A stretch of 64,000 bases of DNA, taken from contig NC_080562.1 in assembly GCF_030253575.1 (NCBI RefSeq), forward strand, positions 42,013,852 through 42,077,851, written 5' to 3'. Of this stretch, positions 61,100 to 64,000 are shown one piece after another. Position 1 is the first letter of the stretch; each line of letters starts with the position of its first letter. Source of the stretch: Rhododendron vialii. Taxonomy: Eukaryota; Streptophyta; Magnoliopsida; Ericales; Ericaceae. Below the pieces are notes generated by a model. The model was not told where the DNA came from. It did no database searches and saw only the letters and a program-made list of their open reading frames with translations. The translations under genes and the position numbers were made by a program.

Positions 61100-61913
61100 G
61101 GACGCGGGGGCTCTGCTGCCCAAGGGGCGCAGCAGCCCTTGCCCAGACCACTCAAACGTTGCCGTTTTGATTAAAAACAAAATCCAAACTATCGATTTGC
61201 AATCCTATGGAGCAGAAACGTGATTATGAGAGCTTTAGAGACAAAATTTGATTATGTCTCTTTAGAATAATATGATCAGAATAATAAAATCTTCACATTC
61301 ATTTAAACGGATTAAAAATTAGAGTACTTAATTTTTTAACCATATTTTTTAATATATAAACGGTCTCAAAAAATTAAGTTAAGTGCTCAAGTTTTCACTC
61401 CGTTTGAATCGGTGCAAAGATCTTGTTATTCTTATCATATTATTCTAAAGGATCGTAATTTATTTTTATCTCTAGGGCTCTCATATTAAGTATATGTTCT
61501 TTATTTAGGACTCTATGGAGCAGAAATGTGATTATGAAAGCTCTATAAATAAAAATTAATTAGGACCCTTTAGAATACTATGATAAGAATAACAAGATCT
61601 TTGCACCGATTCAAACGGAGTGAAAACTTGAGCACTTAATTTTTTGAGACCGTTTATATATTAAAAAATATGGTTAAAAAATTAAGTACTCTAATTTTTA
61701 ATCCGTTTGAATGGATGTGAAGATTTTATTATTCTGATCATATTATTCTAAAGAGACATAATCAAATTTTGTCTCTAAAGCTCTCATAATCACGTTTCTG
61801 CTCCATAGGATTGCAAATTGATGGTTTGAATTTTGTTTTTAATCAAAACGGCAACGTTTGAGTGGTCTGGGCACGGGCTGCTGGGCCCCTTGGGCAGCAG
61901 AGCCCCCGCGTCC
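61100..61913. mobile_element. Mutator-type foldback element, 814 bp, 9-bp TSD
   Basis: Left end GGACGCGGGGGCTCTGCTGC and right end GCAGCAGAGCCCCCGCGTCC-like sequence are inverted, and the arms match inward for about 400 bases each, meeting near 61506. A perfect 9-bp duplication CAGTTTGGT flanks it (61091-61099 and 61914-61922). No ORF. GC-rich ends with an AT-rich middle. Confidence 0.88.
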
Positions 61914-62042
61914 CAGTTTGGTCAAAATAAGGCATTCAACAACGGAAAAACCGCAATTCAAAACATGAAAGGCGAGTATCATTCCAAAACCCCCAGAATG
62001 TAATAAAAAATTAAGAAAATGATAACTATTAGGAGAATATTT

Positions 62043-62181
62043 ACTCTGTCCATCAGTCTCACAAAAAAAAACCCTAATTTGAGATTTGAGAATTTTCCCA
62101 AAACATGAACAAAATGGAGAAGATTAAAACTACAAGGAGACATAATAGGTTTCTTAAAGGGTGAAGTGATCAAGAATTCAC

Positions 62182-62242
<61 letters not shown>

Positions 62243-62412
62243 AGTTGGACAAAAAAATGGAGGCTTCGGTGGTGGCGTTCGTGTTGCTTTGGCTGGCGAT
62301 GGCGACGTCGTACCGGCGTCACTGGCTTCGGGGTCGGCGTCGGAGGTGGTGGTGGTGGTGACTCTGGTGACACAGAGATTAGAGAGAGAATAGAACAGGT
62401 TGTGGTTTGGGG
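62043..62412 (-). repeat. First-exon-like block, minus-strand copy of the inverted duplication
   Basis: Reverse complement of 58580-58909 with point differences and an expanded CT tract (27 units against about 8). The donor-like AAG before GTGAATT lies at 62181-62180. On this strand a CAG acceptor preceded by a pyrimidine tract at 61029-61028 could pair with it, giving an exon that starts GTGGGAAGTTTGGAAGATG. Its protein, if any, is not recognised. Confidence 0.65.
62185..62238 (+). repeat. (GA)n microsatellite, 27 units
   Basis: Uninterrupted GA tract directly beside the donor-like site of the minus-strand first-exon copy. Confidence 0.92.
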
Positions 62413-62468
62413 GTTAGGAGAGAGAAAACATAGCTGGTCCTGATTTTCAATTTGTAAACTACTAATCG

Positions 62469-62498
62469 CCCACCCCACCCCACCCCACCCCACCCCAC
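62469..62498 (+). repeat. (CACCC)n pentanucleotide repeat
   Basis: About six CACCC units. The minus strand has GGGGT runs that could form a G-quadruplex. Confidence 0.85.
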
Positions 62499-62689
62499 AC
62501 ACGCGCACGGCCCTCCTTCCCCCTTTTACCCTCTCTCTCTCTCTCCCTCCCTCCTAGCACTCTCCCTCTTATTTGATTTTTTTGTTATAAAATTTTAAAT
62601 ACTAATAACTTGTTTTTCACGTATTTTTTTAATAAATTTTATATATTTGAAATCTACTCAACGAAATCTATCAAACAAGCCTAATATTG

Positions 62690-63150
62690 ATGGTAAAATA
62701 GTATAAAATGGAAAAATTATATTTTTTACGTAGTCTAAATTGTCTAAAGATGTTGAAAAATATGTTCCAAATTTCAATCCGTTTTTACGTAGTTTAATTA
62801 TGACCATTTAGGATAAAATGAGCAGAAAACTAAAATCTTTCCACCGGTTCAAACAGATTGAAATTTGGAACACTTAATTTTTTAAATATTTTTAGACAGT
62901 TTATATATTAAAAAATATAGTTAAAAAATTAAATGTTCCAAATTTAAATCCGCTTGAACCGGTGGAAAGATTTTAGTTTCCTGATCATTTTATCTTAAAT
63001 GGCCATAATTAAATTTTGACTCTAGGACTGTCGTTGATAAGCCCTAAGAGATATTTGATTCTAAGAGGCCAAAAATTCATTATGACCATTTAAGATAAAA
63101 TGAAAAAAAACACAAGATCTTTCCACCGATTGAACAGGATTGAAAATCGG
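62690..63150. mobile_element. Foldback relative of the 61.1-kb element
   Basis: Modules with ATCTTTCCACCGGTTCAAAC, GGAACACTTAATTTTTTAAA and their complements occur in order forward, inverted, forward. The middle TTTATATATTAAAAAATAT block equals that of 61100-61913. Ends and TSD are not resolved. Confidence 0.55.
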
Positions 63151-63583
63151 AACATTAAAATAATTTTAAATAAAAAAAAAAAAAAAAGATACAGAGTATA
63201 AATATTATTAATTAAATAAAAAATAACAAAAAATAGGTTCTCGGTATTTTTGGAATGAAAAGGTTACAAAATTAAGGTTGAAAGTTGGAAAAAAATTAAT
63301 CGCACCATTGGTTGAAAGTTGCAATAGTTGGCCAGTTTGAAATTGGAAAAAAATTAATTGCACCATTGGTTGAAAGTCCTTCTGAACTCACATCATCTTT
63401 TTCAGATCAACAGGATCCTGTATTGATAGCGTTGGTTGAAAGTTGGACCTGTTGCATTTTTCAATGTTACCCGTTGCAAAATCGACGTCTACATATTCAG
63501 TTGCCTGTATATTTACTTGTGTATGTCTTGCCTGGTAGGTCTTTGTTGTCTTCTTTGCTTCTTTCTTTGCTGATAGCATTGAT

Positions 63584-63738
63584 GAACATTACCCTCTCTC
63601 TCATTGGTTAGAATGATGTGAATCCCACTACAAAATAATGTCATGCTTATCAATGCAATATACTTTTTGGTAAGCATGACATCACTTTACAGTGAGGTCC
63701 ACATTATTTCAACCAATAGAAAAGAGAGTAATGTTGAA
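63584..63738. mobile_element. Hairpin element near the right edge
   Basis: GAACATTACCCTCTCTCTCA pairs with an inverted right arm (AGAGAGTAATGTTGAAC). ATGTCATGCTTAT and GTAAGCATGACAT are inner inverted blocks. About 155 bp, arms about 70 bases. Confidence 0.65.
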
Positions 63739-64000
63739 CAAAACTCAACTACTCTATCAGATCATCAATATATGCTACGGTTTCTACCCATTGCCACCTT
63801 TGATATACCAGTTTTCTCTCCCACAAACCAAACACTCCACAAAGATGGAATTTTTGAGATCAACGAAGATGGGTATGTCGACTTTTCTCCCTCACTCATA
63901 CTCATCATCACTCATGTACATTCCCAGTAATTTCGTTCTCCAACCCGTTTTCCTACGTGGGTTTTCTGGTTCTTTGCACCTGGTTTTGTTATTTTTCCTC

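Larger units (their letters stand above)
54388..64000. other. Repeat-rich interval right of the DUF21/CBS gene
   Basis: No intact known gene seen in 9.6 kb. The stretch holds tandem 151-bp units, Stowaway- and Mutator-like MITEs, a 257-bp tandem duplication, retroelement remnants, a large inverted duplication of a first-exon-like block, and foldback elements. The last kilobase (63-64 kb) could be the start of a gene beyond the window, but I cannot support one. Confidence 0.55.

Noticed and set aside
62170-62508. ORFs across the GA tract and CACCC repeat
   Set aside because: Translated simple repeats (Arg-Glu, Ser-Leu and Pro runs); not credible proteins.
1-64000. tRNA or rRNA genes
   Set aside because: Only SINE heads with A/B-box-like motifs were found; none folds into a full tRNA by eye.

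Overview
The window is nuclear DNA of a flowering plant, almost certainly a eudicot. It has AT-rich intergenic DNA, GT-AG introns, many CT/GA microsatellites, and dense small non-autonomous transposable elements (Stowaway, Harbinger, Mutator and hAT types, tRNA-derived SINEs). Six multi-exon genes could be rebuilt exon by exon, with reading phase kept across every junction but one ambiguous one. All six are recognisable plant families. I cannot name the species. There are no rRNA or tRNA genes, CRISPR arrays or bacterial-style operons.

Layout. (1) 922-4102 (+): FRIGIDA-like gene of the FRL1/FRL2 type, 3 exons. (2) 10097-16669 (+): group I WRKY factor closest to WRKY20, 6 exons. (3) 18837-20461 (-): small mitochondrial complex I subunit (21 kDa / NUXM-like family), 2 exons. 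(4) 21606-24706 (+): chloroplast mTERF9, 5 exons, head-to-head with gene 3 about 1.1 kb away. (5) 29041-32092 (-): CCCH zinc finger, OST-HTH/LOTUS and RRM protein, 7 coding exons plus a probable 5'UTR exon near 33.5 kb. (6) 45481-54387 (-): chloroplast DUF21/CBS/CorC-HlyC protein of the At3g13070/At1g55930 (MGR8/9) type, 14 exons.

The rest (about 4.1-10.1, 24.7-29.0, 33.6-45.5 and 54.4-64 kb) has no convincing intact gene and is a mosaic of repeats. Several elements can be delimited by target-site duplications: a SINE (12-bp TSD), an hAT element nested in a second hAT-like element (8-bp TSDs), two Mutator-like elements (9-bp TSDs), a Harbinger-like MITE (TTA) and three Stowaway-like MITEs (TA). 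The last 6 kb hold a large convergent inverted duplication of what looks like a promoter plus untranslated first exon, around retroelement debris.

The six genes are independent loci, not a pathway cluster. Products are predicted for nucleus (FRL, WRKY), mitochondrion (complex I), chloroplast (mTERF9, DUF21/CBS) and probably cytoplasmic RNA (CCCH/RRM). I found no sign of a wholly new multigene system. The most unusual points are duplicated splice donors (FRL, CCCH genes), the inverted first-exon duplication, and repeat insertions next to WRKY20 and FRL.
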